Part shown: positions 9,338 to 20,300 of the stretch, piece by piece
Layout: the number at the start of each line of letters is the position of its first letter
Position numbering within the stretch: position 1 is the stretch's first letter
Assembly: GCA_001566745.1 (NCBI GenBank)
Contig: KQ964427.1
Location: 12,837-38,458 of the forward strand
DNA from: Conidiobolus coronatus NRRL 28638
Taxonomy: Eukaryota; Entomophthoromycota; Entomophthoromycetes; Entomophthorales; Conidiobolaceae
Direction: 5' to 3'
DNA: 25,622 nt
Notes under the pieces: generated by a model
The model's input: only the letters and a program-made list of their open reading frames with translations
Databases searched by the model: none
Told to the model about the DNA's origin: nothing
Program-made: the position numbers and the translations under genes

Positions 9338-9892
9338 CGGCTTTTATATAAGATAAAAGCGAGGGGAAATATTAATTCATTTAAGCATATACGTATAGAA
9401 ATTTTGATCTTAATAATGGTATTGATTATTCAGCAAACACATACTTTTTTTAATCATTTAAACTAGCATAATAGTAATAGTAATATAATAATAAAATTTA
9501 CTAATAATTAATTTTAATAACAATAAAACAGATAATTTTTAATCAAATTAGCAGTATATAATTTAGAGTGATCTACAGTGTAAAGTTTATTAGTTTTTAG
9601 AGATCATTAAACAACCTTAAAGTTTTAATCTGTTTAAAGTTTTTTATTGTTGAGTTTGTTGGAAATAAAACCTGCTCACTACTTTTAAGTCTCTCCTTTG
9701 ATGTTATTTAATAAAATTATTCTAAAGTTAGCCAATTATCTAATACCAAAATAATTAAATGATAAAACAATAAAGCCGCTCATATTATATAATTATTTGC
9801 GCCACATTATAATAACTTTAACTTGTAAAAGTTTAAATCAATTATCACACTTTACAATCCGTGTCCCATAATAGTAAAAACAAATTAATTAG
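9338..9892. other. AT-rich spacer, no gene seen
   Basis: It contains the 3' region of the Cys-rich protein gene and the upstream region of the AP endonuclease. Short AT repeats only; no RNA gene or reading frame that I can support. Confidence 0.5.
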
Positions 9893-9900
9893 TATAAATA
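9893..9900 (+). promoter_or_regulatory. TATA-like box of the AP endonuclease gene
   Basis: TATAAATA lies 43-50 bases upstream of the first ATG (9943) and about 160 bases upstream of the second in-frame ATG (10057). If it is used, some transcripts might start very close to, or after, the first ATG. Confidence 0.35.
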
Positions 9901-9942
9901 AAATCTGATTACGCAAATTTCATTAGCAAGAATTTTTTGTTA

Positions 9943-11010
9943 ATGATAATAAGAACACTTATTAAAAATACTCTTAATAAGCATCAATTATTTAATTTAG
10001 CCTCAAAAAATCAAAATTTAATACAAAACCAAACTCTACAGTTAATTAGACAAAAAATGGCTATAGCAAAGAAAACCTCTTCTGAAGAAAGTACTGATAG
10101 TAGTTCAAAGCGTATAAAGCTTACAAAATCCAAGTCAAGCGAAGTAGAATACCCTACAAAGCATCGTAACGCCAAAATGCCCGAAACTTACGAGTTTAAA
10201 GGTTTAGATAATGATGAACAAATCAAATTGGTTACATATAACGTAGCTTCATTAAACGCCAGTTTAAAAAAAGGTTTCAAAGAATATGTATTAGCAGAGA
10301 ATCCTACTATAATATCAATTCAAGAAACAAAACTTCAGCAGCCCATGCGCGAGTTATTCGATAAAGACGTGTTTCCTCACACTTATTGGTCTTGCTCAGG
10401 TCCTGATAAAAAAGGGTATTCTGGTACAGCCGTCTTATCTAAAATTAAGCCTTTAAGCGTAAAATATGGTTTAGGAACTCCTAATATGGATACTGAGGGT
10501 CGCGTAATTACTCTTGAATTTGAAAAATTCTACCTTGTATCCGTTTATTCACCAAATGCAGGTGATAAATTAGTTAGATTAGGTTATAAAGAAAAATGGG
10601 ATAAAATTATGTTAGAGCATTTAAATGAATTAGAATCTAAAAAGAGTGTAATTTATACAGGTGATTTAAATGTTGCTCACAATCCCATCGACGTAGCCAA
10701 ACCCAAAGAGTACGAGAACAAAGTAGCCGGTTTTACCAAAGAAGAACGTCTTGGCTTCTCCAACATTCTCAGCGATGAAAAATTCAAAAGAGTCGACGTA
10801 TTCCGTCACTTCAACCCCTCTGAAACCGATTGTTATACATTTTTTAGCTGGAGAGGCGGCTGTAGAGCTAAGGGAATTGGGTGGAGATTAGATTATTATG
10901 TAGTTTCTGAAAGTTTAGTTGAAAAGGTTAAGGATATTCAAATTAGAAGGGATTGCTATGGTGCTAGTGATCATTTACCATTGGTTATGTGGTTAGATAA
11001 TATGAAATAA
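9943..11010 (+). CDS. Class II AP endonuclease (ExoIII/APE1 family)
   Basis: It cleaves DNA at abasic sites in base-excision repair. From the first ATG the protein has 355 residues. The exonuclease/endonuclease fold covers about 90-355 with every key residue: Asn100 (YNVASLNA), Glu128 (IQETK, metal ligand), Tyr202 (VYSPNAG), Asp241 and Asn243 (TGDLNVAH), Asp317 (GWRLDYYV) and the Asp343-His344 pair (GASDHLPLV). Before the fold, residues 1-38 lack acidic residues and look like a mitochondrial presequence. Met39 begins a Ser/Lys region with SKRIKLTKSK, a likely nuclear signal. The first ATG has a poor context (T at -3, A at +4) and the second (10057) a strong one (A at -3, G at +4), so both products may be made. 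The gene is a single exon and converges on the gamma-tubulin-complex gene with 84 bases between stops. Confidence 0.95.
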   Translation: MIIRTLIKNTLNKHQLFNLASKNQNLIQNQTLQLIRQKMAIAKKTSSEESTDSSSKRIKLTKSKSSEVEYPTKHRNAKMPETYEFKGLDNDEQIKLVTYNVASLNASLKKGFKEYVLAENPTIISIQETKLQQPMRELFDKDVFPHTYWSCSGPDKKGYSGTAVLSKIKPLSVKYGLGTPNMDTEGRVITLEFEKFYLVSVYSPNAGDKLVRLGYKEKWDKIMLEHLNELESKKSVIYTGDLNVAHNPIDVAKPKEYENKVAGFTKEERLGFSNILSDEKFKRVDVFRHFNPSETDCYTFFSWRGGCRAKGIGWRLDYYVVSESLVEKVKDIQIRRDCYGASDHLPLVMWLDNMK

Positions 11011-11094
11011 AAGTTTATTGAGAGTTTAAACTAATTATTTTTGTACAGCTTTTATTAATTAAATGTATATTATATTCACGCTAGATAGCCTCTA

Positions 11095-14042
11095 TCAAAT
11101 CAAACCCTTTAATATAACCAATTCCTCAAACTCTCCTTCTTCACCCGAACACTTAATCCTAACCAATTTATCCAACTCTTGCAAGTAAAACTTCAACAAT
11201 TTTTCAAACTCTAAAAAGTTGTCAACAATTAAGGTTGATTGATTTAGTTTTAATTCAAAGTTAATAACTTCATAAATTATTGTATATAACGATGGTATTA
11301 AGGTTGGTAGAGACTTTTCCAGTAGTATTGATTCTACTAGATTAGAAATTAAATTAGAATGATCTTCTATAAATTTAGTTACCATATTCGACTCTTCATC
11401 ATCCAAATTAGTTTTAAATTTTCGCCAATTACCTCTAATTAAAACTTGATTAGAAGTAAACATCCAATACTTACAAAATTGCAACAAATTGTTCAGAGTA
11501 ACTAAAAAAGATTTAATCTCTGTATTCGAGTGTAGTAATTCTTTTGAATAGGTGTATAGTTTGGCTAAGCTTAATTCAAATTGAATTAAATCTGATTGAA
11601 AGGTAAACAGTTTTTTATATGATGAGAGTGTTGTTGGAGATATTAGTTGATTTAAGGGAAATGGTAAATTGTAATTTAAAGTAAATTTTAAAGCTAAATA
11701 ATTAAAAGTTAGTAACATATTACACGTGGATATAATATAAATTACCTCTATTAGTACTACTAATAAAGCCAACATCTAATTTTAATAAATTAGTTAAATT
11801 TAAATTATAATCCAAATTATTCAAATAGTTATTAAATTTAGAATTAATTTGCTTTTGTAAACTTAAACTATTTTGAATTATTAAATTGTCCTCATTTCTG
11901 ACATAATGAAGAGTTTCCTTAATAAATAGCGCTAATTGACTACCCTCTTGGAATAAGAATAAGCATTCTATTAGCTTGAAATTATCCTTGAAGCTTTGAT
12001 CCTTAATTATTTCCTTCATTGTAAAAGCTTCAATTTTTTGAGTAATATCCAATATTGGAGTATAAATAGATTTATAAATTGTCGAAGGTATAGGCTCAAA
12101 AAATAATGATGTTTTGCTTATATTATCCGCTCTCGATATCAATTCATCTAATGTTGTCAAAAATGAAGTTTCTAAAGTTATCGGAAATTGTGTTATTAAG
12201 TCAAATATTCCATCTTCTCTAATTAATCCTAAATTTTCTCGTATACGATCAAAATAGTCTACATTTGTAATATCTGTATCGGATTCCATTGTATATGTTG
12301 ACCAAATATCCCAGATAATAGAGCTGTATTTAAGTTGTTCTTGTAACACGTGACCTGCGTTTGAATTGAGTATTTTTAACAATCGTAGGCATTTAGTTCC
12401 GCTTAATACGCTTTCACCCAGTTGTAAACTAAATAATTGAGGGAGTCCTTTATTTGGGAAGTGCACTTTAGGAATATTATCCTCTTGAATAAATCCAAAT
12501 TCTTTCATAAAAATAGAATTATCACCATTTAACTCACTTTCACCTGAGATTTCATTAAATTGGATAAAAAATTCATTGTATGGATCCTCCAGATTACTCC
12601 CGCCAATTTGTTCAATACTCAATACCTCATTAATCCAATTAAACCAAATTTTACTACATTCCTTAAACATAGCGATATAAATAAAATCAAGCAATGTTGG
12701 TGTCGTGTTATAATTAAGTGTAATAACTTCATATAAATAGCTCAATAAATTACTTTTCTTGGGTAAATAGAATCCAAATTGAATAATCTCTAATTTAATG
12801 AAGTCTTCCAAGTCTTCTAGGTTTAAGTCAATTTGACAATTACAAAGTTTTGTTAAATTTGACAATATTTCCTCCATTTCTTGAATTTCTTGAGATAATT
12901 TAGCTGGTTTTAGGTTTTTACTTCGGAAAGTTTAATTATGCTAAATTGAATTAGCTGCAAATAGTTTGATAAGCATTGAGCAAAGCATAGGCCTAATTGA
13001 CCATAAATTCTATTGTTGTGTTAGTTATAATAGTTAGTTATTAGTGTTGTATAATATTACTCAGGTAATTCCATTAAAGTTTTAGTTACTAAATCTAGTC
13101 TAATCCAATTAGTCGAAAATTTAAGGAACTGAGTTGAGTAAAGATCGAGAGCTTCTTGGGTACTTTGATCGAATTGAACATCTGAACTCATGTTTAATTC
13201 AAAGTAATTTTGCTCAACGTTGAATTCGAATAAATAGTTTGGATTTAATTGCAGCAATAGTAGTGCTTCTTTAATTAACTCTTCTTCGCTAATGTTTATT
13301 ACATTGATTTCGTTACTTTCAATATAGTCTAAATTTAATCTATAAAAATATTAATATTAATATTAAATAATATAACACTATTTAATTACTCATCATAAAT
13401 TAATTTTAATTTTTTAAACTTATTATCTGAAACTCTAAGGTTTTGCTTAATATTTAAGGTTTCATCCCAGCTTAAGTAGTTACTCTAATTAATAATAAAA
13501 TTAGAATATTTATGTAAATATAAAGTAAATTATATTACTCTATATTCGGATTCATTCGATATTAATGAAGACTCGTTTAGTATACTGCTATTCAAATGAA
13601 TATCTTCAGTATTATCTCCACTTTCTTCGTCATTTTCATCACCGCCAATATCATCAAATCTATTATGTTTTGTTAACTCTCCAAGCTCTACTACTCTACC
13701 ATCAAACAAGTTCATAGTACTAGAATCTAATTAAATCAATTAGTATTAGTTATAGCTAAGCAATGGAGACTTACTCTCCCAACTCTTTAACCTTGACTCT
13801 TCAACTTTAAATAAATTACTAGGACTATTAGCCCTATTTAATTCACTTAACTTCCATTTGGATTCCAAATCATAATCCAACTCTTCCAGCTGCAGGGTTT
13901 TGGGAACTTCAATAGCATCAAAATTGCCAAGTTCACGAAATGAGCCCTCTATTAATTTATCAAAGTCTTTTTTAGGTAATTGGGATAAAATTGAGGTTTT
14001 TTCATTAAATACGGAGTCCGGAGGTAGTATTATATTTTCCAT
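11095..14042 (-). CDS. Gamma-tubulin complex component (GCP/Spc97-Spc98 family), seven exons
   Basis: GCP proteins hold gamma-tubulin at microtubule-organising centres. I join exons 14042-13775, 13726-13539, 13484-13390, 13339-13061, 13009-12922, 12871-11746 and 11693-11095, giving 880 residues. Introns of 48-54 nt have GTAAT/GTAAG donors; the last has TACTAAC and ends in TTAG. Family marks are the helix YGQLGLCFAQCLSNYLQLIQ (before residue 300), DPYNEFFI (402-409) in GRIP motif 1 and, in GRIP motif 2, ALKFTLNYNLPFPLNQLISP (from 682), where NYNLPFPLN matches the conserved Y-x-V-PWPL-N core. The long N-terminus with LLLLQLNPNYLFEF looks closer to GCP5/GCP6 than to GCP2-4, but that is a weak call. 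The join between the fifth and sixth exons is uncertain: it needs an intron ending in GAG (12921-12872), or else the frame shifts by one base at an A5 run (12915-12919). Confidence 0.8.
12872..12921 (-). other. Doubtful intron or frameshift in the gamma-tubulin complex gene
   Basis: On the gene strand the upstream exon reads KLSE and then meets a stop after three more codons. A 50-nt intron starting GTAAAAACC and ending ATGGAG restores the frame exactly in phase 0 and has the usual length, but GAG is a poor acceptor without a pyrimidine tract. Alternatively one A missing from the A5 run at 12915-12919 would make the whole stretch coding, continuing as KNLKPAKLSQ. I cannot decide between the two. 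Confidence 0.5.
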
Positions 14043-14555
14043 ATTATTTTATTTTTATTGTTAAATAAATTAATAGTCACCTGGAAGATTTTATTTATGC
14101 TGATTTGTTCAGGATTTTAAATTATGGGATGTATTTAGAAATTTTAAATGCATTTGGACTTTAGATTATAATCTGTAGGGTGTTGCAGCTTTTCATGTAT
14201 ATGAATTCAACTAATATTGATGCTGGATCATATAGCTTTATATACCTAAGAATATTATAGTTTCTGTTTATTCATATTTAGTTTACAGTAAAACAAGCTA
14301 GTTATGGAACAGTCATTAGTTATAAATTACAAAAACTAATTATTGGTTAAAATAAACATAATATAAATTATTCACTTATACAATAAGTGTTAAATTCAAA
14401 AGAATCTTTTATGTATCGCTTTTCCATATTTACAAGTTTTCTCTCCTTACATAAATTCTAGAAAGAATTAGATCACTGCTATTAATTTTAGCTTTTATTA
14501 GTAAAATTTGATTAATTAATTGACTAAGGGTTTGACTTAAATAAATTTTAATATC
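14043..14555. other. Spacer between divergent genes
   Basis: It must hold the promoter of the leftward gamma-tubulin-complex gene and the upstream region of the rightward secreted-protein gene. It is AT-rich; I see no other gene. Confidence 0.5.
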
Positions 14556-14565
14556 ATATAAATAG
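14556..14565 (+). promoter_or_regulatory. TATA box of the Asn-rich secreted protein gene
   Basis: ATATAAATAG lies 81-90 bases upstream of the ATG at 14646. This is nearly the same motif and spacing as at the Cys-rich GPI protein gene (8838). Confidence 0.45.
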
Positions 14566-14645
14566 CTTATATCGCTAACTTAAACTTATATTTTTTCTCT
14601 GTTTATTATTATTATTGTATTACTAAAATTTTTCTTTTTGCCTTT

Positions 14646-15047
14646 ATGCTACCGATTACTCTAATTTATTCCTTTGTTACGTTTGTTAACTGCTATTATA
14701 TTCAAAACCAAATTCCTAATAAGAGTATTAATACCTATAGACTTTGGTTTGAAACTTTTTTAAATTTAATAATAGAAGCCAAAAATATTCACACAGCAAA
14801 TGAGTATAACGCTCCAAGATCAAACAAAGAAAACAATAATAATCTAACTGAAAAGTCTCAAAGCTACAAAGTAATAGCTCAAGCGATTAACTCAAACAGG
14901 ACGATATCAAGTAATGGGAATAATACTAAATCAAATAATGAAGCTGCTAAAAATCAAACTAATTCAAATGTGGCAAGCCAAAAGCCAAAGCCTACAAAGT
15001 TAAAGCCAATAAAATATTGGAAAGTCCCTGATAGGACATACTTTTAA
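14646..15047 (+). CDS. Small secreted Asn-rich protein of unknown function
   Basis: The 133-residue product opens with a hydrophobic signal peptide (MLPITLIYSFVTFVNC, cut near residues 16-18). The mature part begins with a helix-like stretch (about 25-48, RLWFETFLNLIIEA). It continues as a hydrophilic region very rich in Asn, Ser and Lys with five N-glycosylation sequons (NKS, NLT, NRT, NNT, NQT), and ends in a basic Pro/Lys/Tyr segment (KPTKLKPIKYWKVPDRTYF). It has no cysteines after the signal and no membrane anchor. I recognise no family. The signal peptide and the TATA box about 85 bases upstream support a real gene. It lies just upstream of a tRNA gene on the same strand. Confidence 0.6.
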   Translation: MLPITLIYSFVTFVNCYYIQNQIPNKSINTYRLWFETFLNLIIEAKNIHTANEYNAPRSNKENNNNLTEKSQSYKVIAQAINSNRTISSNGNNTKSNNEAAKNQTNSNVASQKPKPTKLKPIKYWKVPDRTYF

Positions 15048-15155
15048 TTTAATTAAACCTAATAAAAGCTAGTCATTGAAGTTTGATACAATTAGTAACT
15101 TTATAATGATTAAATCTTGTGTAAGTTTGAATTATTGGTAAAATTTTCAAATTAT

Positions 15156-15228
15156 GGGGAATTAGCTCAAATGGTAGAGCGCTCGCTTAGCATGCGAGAG
15201 GCACGGGGATCGATACCCCGATTCTCCA
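15156..15228 (+). tRNA. tRNA-Ala(AGC): tRNA-Ala (anticodon AGC)
   Basis: The 73 bases fold into a full cloverleaf. The acceptor stem GGGGAAT/ATTCTCC includes the G3-U70 wobble pair that identifies alanine tRNAs, with discriminator A73. The D stem is GCTC/GAGC, the anticodon stem CTCGC/GCGAG around loop TTAGCAT (anticodon AGC), and the T stem CGGGG/CCCCG around loop ATCGATA. Internal A and B boxes are present. There is no intron, and CCA is not encoded, as usual in eukaryotes. Confidence 0.97.
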
Positions 15229-15247
15229 GTTGGATAACAAAATTACA

Positions 15248-15253
15248 TTTTTT
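15248..15253 (+). terminator. RNA polymerase III terminator of tRNA-Ala
   Basis: A run of six T residues lies 20 bases after the tRNA end. This is the standard pol III stop signal and fits the tRNA directly upstream. Confidence 0.75.
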
Positions 15254-16208
15254 CATTAATATTGTCTATGAATAACTATAGAATAATTTTATTTCGTTTA
15301 TTGCAATCTACAATCAGTAATAATAAAAAAGTCTAAACTTAATTTTTGTTTTTTACCGTAATGTTTAGGGGGATTCGGTTCAGTTAAGTTTACATGCAGG
15401 TATCACCATAATTTCACTTTAGAGATTAGTCTATTGACGTGATAATTTTTAAAAACCTATATTTTTGTGATAGATATTATTTAAAGCTGTAAATATCTAT
15501 ATATTGATTTCTGGGTAAATTATAGAAAATGTGAAATTTAAAATTTTCCAAATATTGACTCTACTATAGAATCTGCTATTAGTAGTATACTATATAAATA
15601 ATATTCTATCACTAGTTTGAAACTAAAGTAGATTAAAAATATTTCAAATCAATTTTTTTCATTTAAAAAGTTTTCAAAATCAATCTGGTATAGCTCTTAA
15701 ATTTTAGTTTTATAATTTTTAACCTGTTCTAAAAATTTTGGAAGATGAAATATTAAAGGTTTGATATTTTACAATAATCAGCAAAATTTCCTATATAATA
15801 CGGCATTTAAAGTATATAGTCAATTGTCGCTTCTAACAACAGGATTGAATATATAAAACTATGTAGTTGACTTCATATGTATTTTCCAGTATAGTCAAGT
15901 AAGTAAGCTTTGTTTTAGCTCTTAAAGAAACTAACTAGAAAGTTTACTTATATTAAGAGTAATTTTTTTATTTTAGCTTGCTTGCTTTCAAGCTACTGTA
16001 TTTTTTAAAGCTCTCAGTAATTTTGACCTGCTCCAATTAAAATTAATTTTGAACTAAAAATCAAATGACAAATTTACCTAATTAGGAATTAATTTAAGCT
16101 TAAATTGGTTGACTATTTTTTACCCATAATTTTTTAAATTAAAAGTAAATTTAAAGGTTACGTAATTCGAGTCTTTTTGCTTATAGTTTACTTCAAATAT
16201 TCTAAAAA
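15254..16208. other. AT-rich spacer, no gene seen
   Basis: About 950 bases without a supportable gene. A TATATAAATA motif at 15591-15600 has no reading frame close downstream; the next ATG used by a recognised gene is 609 bases away. AGCT is again frequent. Confidence 0.45.
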
Positions 16209-17090
16209 ATGGCTGATTACTTTGGTAATTAATAATTAAAATGATAATATATTAGATAGTTTAGTCGATTAATTTATTTATTAGATGAACATGGGGTTAC
16301 TGAGGAGCAAATGGATAGAGAGAGCAAGGAGCGCTTGAACCCTTTTGTAGCTGACTTATTCGACTATATCGCTGAGGAAGTTCACCCTCATGGTAGTAGT
16401 CAGGAGTTTGAGAATACTTTCTTAAGACTCGCTAAGTAACTTAACTTCTTTGAGATAAAAATATATTTTTAATGTTTGCATTTGCAATTTTTATTCAGTG
16501 CTTATAAGAGAATGGTCGAAGAGAGGGGAGATGCTAATGTTAACGAAGGCTCTCTTCTATACGAATTAATTGTTCAGCTATTGACTGAAGCTAGAGATGG
16601 GTAATATTTTTAACTTGCTCTCGCTTATTTTTCTAATTTTTATAAAACAGTAATTCTGGACCACCTGCTGCTTCTAAAGAATTTATTCAAAGTTTGCCCT
16701 CATTAAAGGCTGAGGAATATAAACAAGGTAAGAATGATTACAAAATTGAGCCATTATTAACAGATTTAACTAATAATTGCTCTGTCATAGATGACACTTG
16801 TCCAATTTGTACTGATCAATACTCAGCAAATAAAGATAAGGATATTACTAGATTGCCATGCTTCCACAGCTATCACAAAGCTTGTCTCGTACCCTGGTTA
16901 GAATTGGTAACAAATACATTCTTTAATTTTCTATAATGAATGAATATACTAAATAATTTAATAGCACCACACTTGCCCATCCTGCCGCTATGAAGTCCCC
17001 AGCGAGACTGAAGCTAAAGAAAAGGAAAAAGAAGCTGAAAGGGCTGTAAATGATGACGAAGAAGAAGAATACGACCCAATGTATGGTTAA
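16209..17090 (+). CDS. RING-H2 zinc-finger protein, probable E3 ubiquitin ligase, five exons
   Basis: Exons 16209-16224, 16285-16435, 16499-16600, 16651-16906 and 16965-17090 give 216 residues. All four introns (60, 63, 50 and 58 nt) are GT-AG and keep the frame. The RING-H2 finger is complete: Cys140-x2-Cys143, Cys160-x-His162, His165, Cys168, then Trp172 and Cys179-x2-Cys182-Arg (PCFHSYHKACLVPWLEL followed by HHTCPSCR). The fourth intron falls inside the finger between Leu175 and His176. Upstream is an acidic segment starting MADYFDEHGVTEEQ and a helical region; the tail is acidic (DDEEEEYDPMYG). The layout resembles small cytosolic RING E3 ligases of the RNF126/RNF181 type, which tag misfolded or mislocalised proteins. 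The exact orthologue and the substrates are unknown. The first exon codes only five residues and is the least certain part. Confidence 0.85.
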
Positions 17091-17263
17091 TTTTTACTAG
17101 CTAACATATTAATTTTTATACTCTTTTTAATATTATAAATATATACCTATGAATAAACAACGTTACAATTTTTTTATTGAATAATCAATCATTAATTTTT
17201 ATAATGTTCCATGATCGAGAATATTTATTCAAAATTATTTGCATTTAATCAATGCAAGTATTA

Positions 17264-17270
17264 TATATAA
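17264..17270 (+). promoter_or_regulatory. TATA-like box before the MCMDC2-like gene
   Basis: TATATAA lies 44-50 bases upstream of the ATG at 17314. The motif is weak evidence alone in AT-rich DNA, but it is well placed. Confidence 0.3.
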
Positions 17271-17313
17271 GCCAGGGCATTGTACCTTCAAATTTATCAA
17301 AAGTCAAAGGAGA

Positions 17314-20300
17314 ATGAGCGAAAATTCTATACCATCTGCCGATGCTAATGCTAATGGCCATATTGTGTTTGAAGATTATAGAGATTCCAAGGAGCCTTCA
17401 ATTCGCTCCGATTTTTCTAACTTTACTTCGATGAGTTTGAGGACAATTGAGGAAATAATGGAATTAGATATTCAATTGAAAGCTTTAGAAGATTTTTTAA
17501 AACCTAGTTGGGGAATTCATAGTTATAACTTTAAAAATATTAAAAAATGTATTTTATTCTATTATTACAAGCTATTTCTTAAACTTATTCTTAGATCTAA
17601 TAGAGTTTCACTTGAAAGAGATCAAAGATGGTATTCAGCTAACAAAAGAAAATCAATTAGAGGTAATCAATTATTATTTTTTCAAAAAATGTTTTAAAAT
17701 TGAAATTCTTTGTAGAATAAATCACTCTTTAAACACTTTAAAATTAAGTTGAGTATAGATATCATTAACTTAATGAACTATGACCGTAATTTTATAGTTT
17801 AAATCAAATATTTGGTAATTAATATTTTTTCAGCAATTATTGGCAATAAATTTATTTGCCCAAAATATAATTCAAACATCCAAGAGTTGGCTAGATTAAA
17901 TACGATAGTCATTGTGAGGGATATTTTAAAGAGTGATCAATTATTTGTAGAGCATATTGAAATTGATCTAAAATCTGATATTTCTAACTTCTTTAAAGTG
18001 TATCTTATTTTTATATTCTAGTTAAATTTTTCAACTAACTCGTATTTTATAGCTTTGAAATTGAAGATTTCTCTACTTTATCAACAGTGACAAGAATTAA
18101 GAATAAAACTAATGAATTCAGTTTAATAGAGGGTGTTTTGTATGATATAATGGAACCTCAAGCTGAGCTGTAATCTCAAAAATTAATTGAATCTAATACT
18201 AACAGCTTTTTAGTATATCTACTGATTATCAATGTACAAACTATAAATGCACAAATCAAAATTATTTACATGTAAAATATCTTAATAATTTGGCAATTGT
18301 TATCAAGAGAAATAATTTGAATATGTTCCAACCATTGACTACAAAGTATTATTATAATTTAATTTTAATCTCTATGTTTATAAAAATATCATAGAGTTGC
18401 GCTTCATGATATTGACTTGAAATGCCTTAGCTGCAATAAAGAAATGTTGGAATCTTGTTCTGATAGAGTATACAATAGTATGTATGATAACTCTAAGATG
18501 TTGCAAGTTTAATTATTTTTATTTAGTTTTTCAATATGGAACATTAATCACTTCAAGGCTGGAAAACTACAATTTATACGAAAATCACGTTAAAATACTA
18601 TTTGAAGGTAAATTACGTGGCACAAATTTATATAATGTTAACTTTAATTATAGGCGAGTTGGTTGGAAGTGCAAGATGTGGAGATGAGCTAGTTCTTCTT
18701 GGTTACGCATTTAGAGAAAAAGAAATTCAAAGTAAGATTATCGATAAGCTTAAATAATTATTTATGATAGTTTAGTTAATAGAAAATTTTATAATTCTAA
18801 AATTATTTTCAAAGTAGTTATATTTCTCTTAAATGAATCTATATTAATAAAGTATAGGCAAAAAGTGTAAAAATCAACATTCTAAATAAAAAAGTGAAAA
18901 ATGGTATATTTCCAGTAGTATAGAGACTACATGTGTTGACTGATAATATTTTGAAATAGAAAATGGCTTGAATAGCGCACCTAATTCTGACCCAGGTAGC
19001 TAAAAATTTAAATTAACTGCATATTAGCTAAACATACTACAGATATTGCGCCTTTTATTAGAACTACTTTGCACATATTAGATATCAGGTAAAGTTGACG
19101 GGTTAATAATTAATTCCATAGCCTAACTTTTTTTCAGCTTGGTTTCTTTGAGCAGTTCAAAATTTGATAGCAACCAAAATCCATTGAACGTTTTAACTTT
19201 AACTAATGAATATTCTAATCTAATCAAAAATATATTTAAGTTTAAAGCTAGCTCTAAAAGGTACTATATACTCTTATTCGCGTATATATTGATATTTAAT
19301 AAGAATCAGAGTTTGTCAAATATCTTCAAGTATTAAAAATTCCCTTCAAGAAAGTAAATAAAAGAGTTATTAATCAAGTTAATACTAACATAAAAAATAG
19401 ATATATTTAATGGTTATTACGAAGTAATAATATTAAAATTGAGCTACTTGGATAAACCAAGTTTGAAAGTTTTATTGGAAAGTATTATTATTAGCTAATA
19501 TGTCGAATTAAACTAAGGTTAAATTTAGATTTAAAAGAATATCAGTTACAAAGTGTAGAATCTAAAAACTTTGTTATTTGGGCTATTTTTGACTTATCAG
19601 TTATGATCACTAATGGATCAAGCTTCGAATTAGTAATTTGCTTTTATTAGCTTAGTCAAATGTTTTTATAAAATATAATCTATTTAGGAGTGTATTCCAG
19701 AAAAGTACTACGAAGTTATTGAGTAGTTTCTTTCATTTCTTTTATGATTTTTCTAATTTTACAATAGATATTTTAATATTGCTCAGTATATAAAATCTGA
19801 TTGTGACAATTCAATGATTTTGGACAATGTGCTGGGTGTATTAAATAATCTTGATAACAACGTTATGAAAAAGTATCAAAACACTAGCTTAGATGTAATA
19901 TACAAGTATTTATTAAACTAAATGACTAAATTTAATGTTAGATATATAGTAATAAGAACTTTGAGCAAGTTTTTAAAATATATGTAATATTTAGTAAGGC
20001 TAATATAGTATTTTATAGAATTTCTGAGCAAGCGCGAATAATATTCCAAAATTATTTCCTACTATTAAAAGAAAAGTTTAAACAAGATAAGTATTTTAGA
20101 AACTTAGATTCTACAATAACTTTGCGAGTAAATAGAAAAGTGATATAAATATATAATCTAATCAATAATTTAGAGTTTAAAAGCAATTTGCCAAGCTATT
20201 ACAATGGTAATAAAATTGGATCTATTTTTAATAAAATGCTTATTTTTTTCAAAGATTAATATGAGATCAATTCCTAACTTATTCGATATTTTCGAAAGGC

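Noticed and set aside
15156-15228. A54 in the tRNA T-loop, which recalls initiator tRNAs
   Set aside because: The same T-loop (ATCGAT) is known in ordinary eukaryotic tRNA-Ala(AGC), and the anticodon and G3-U70 pair are alanine.
17239-17697. Long open frame taken as a single exon through 17549-17594
   Set aside because: Splicing out the 46-nt GTATTT...CTTAG intron gives KKYLIEFHLKEIKDGI, which fits an MCM N-terminus much better than the unspliced frame.
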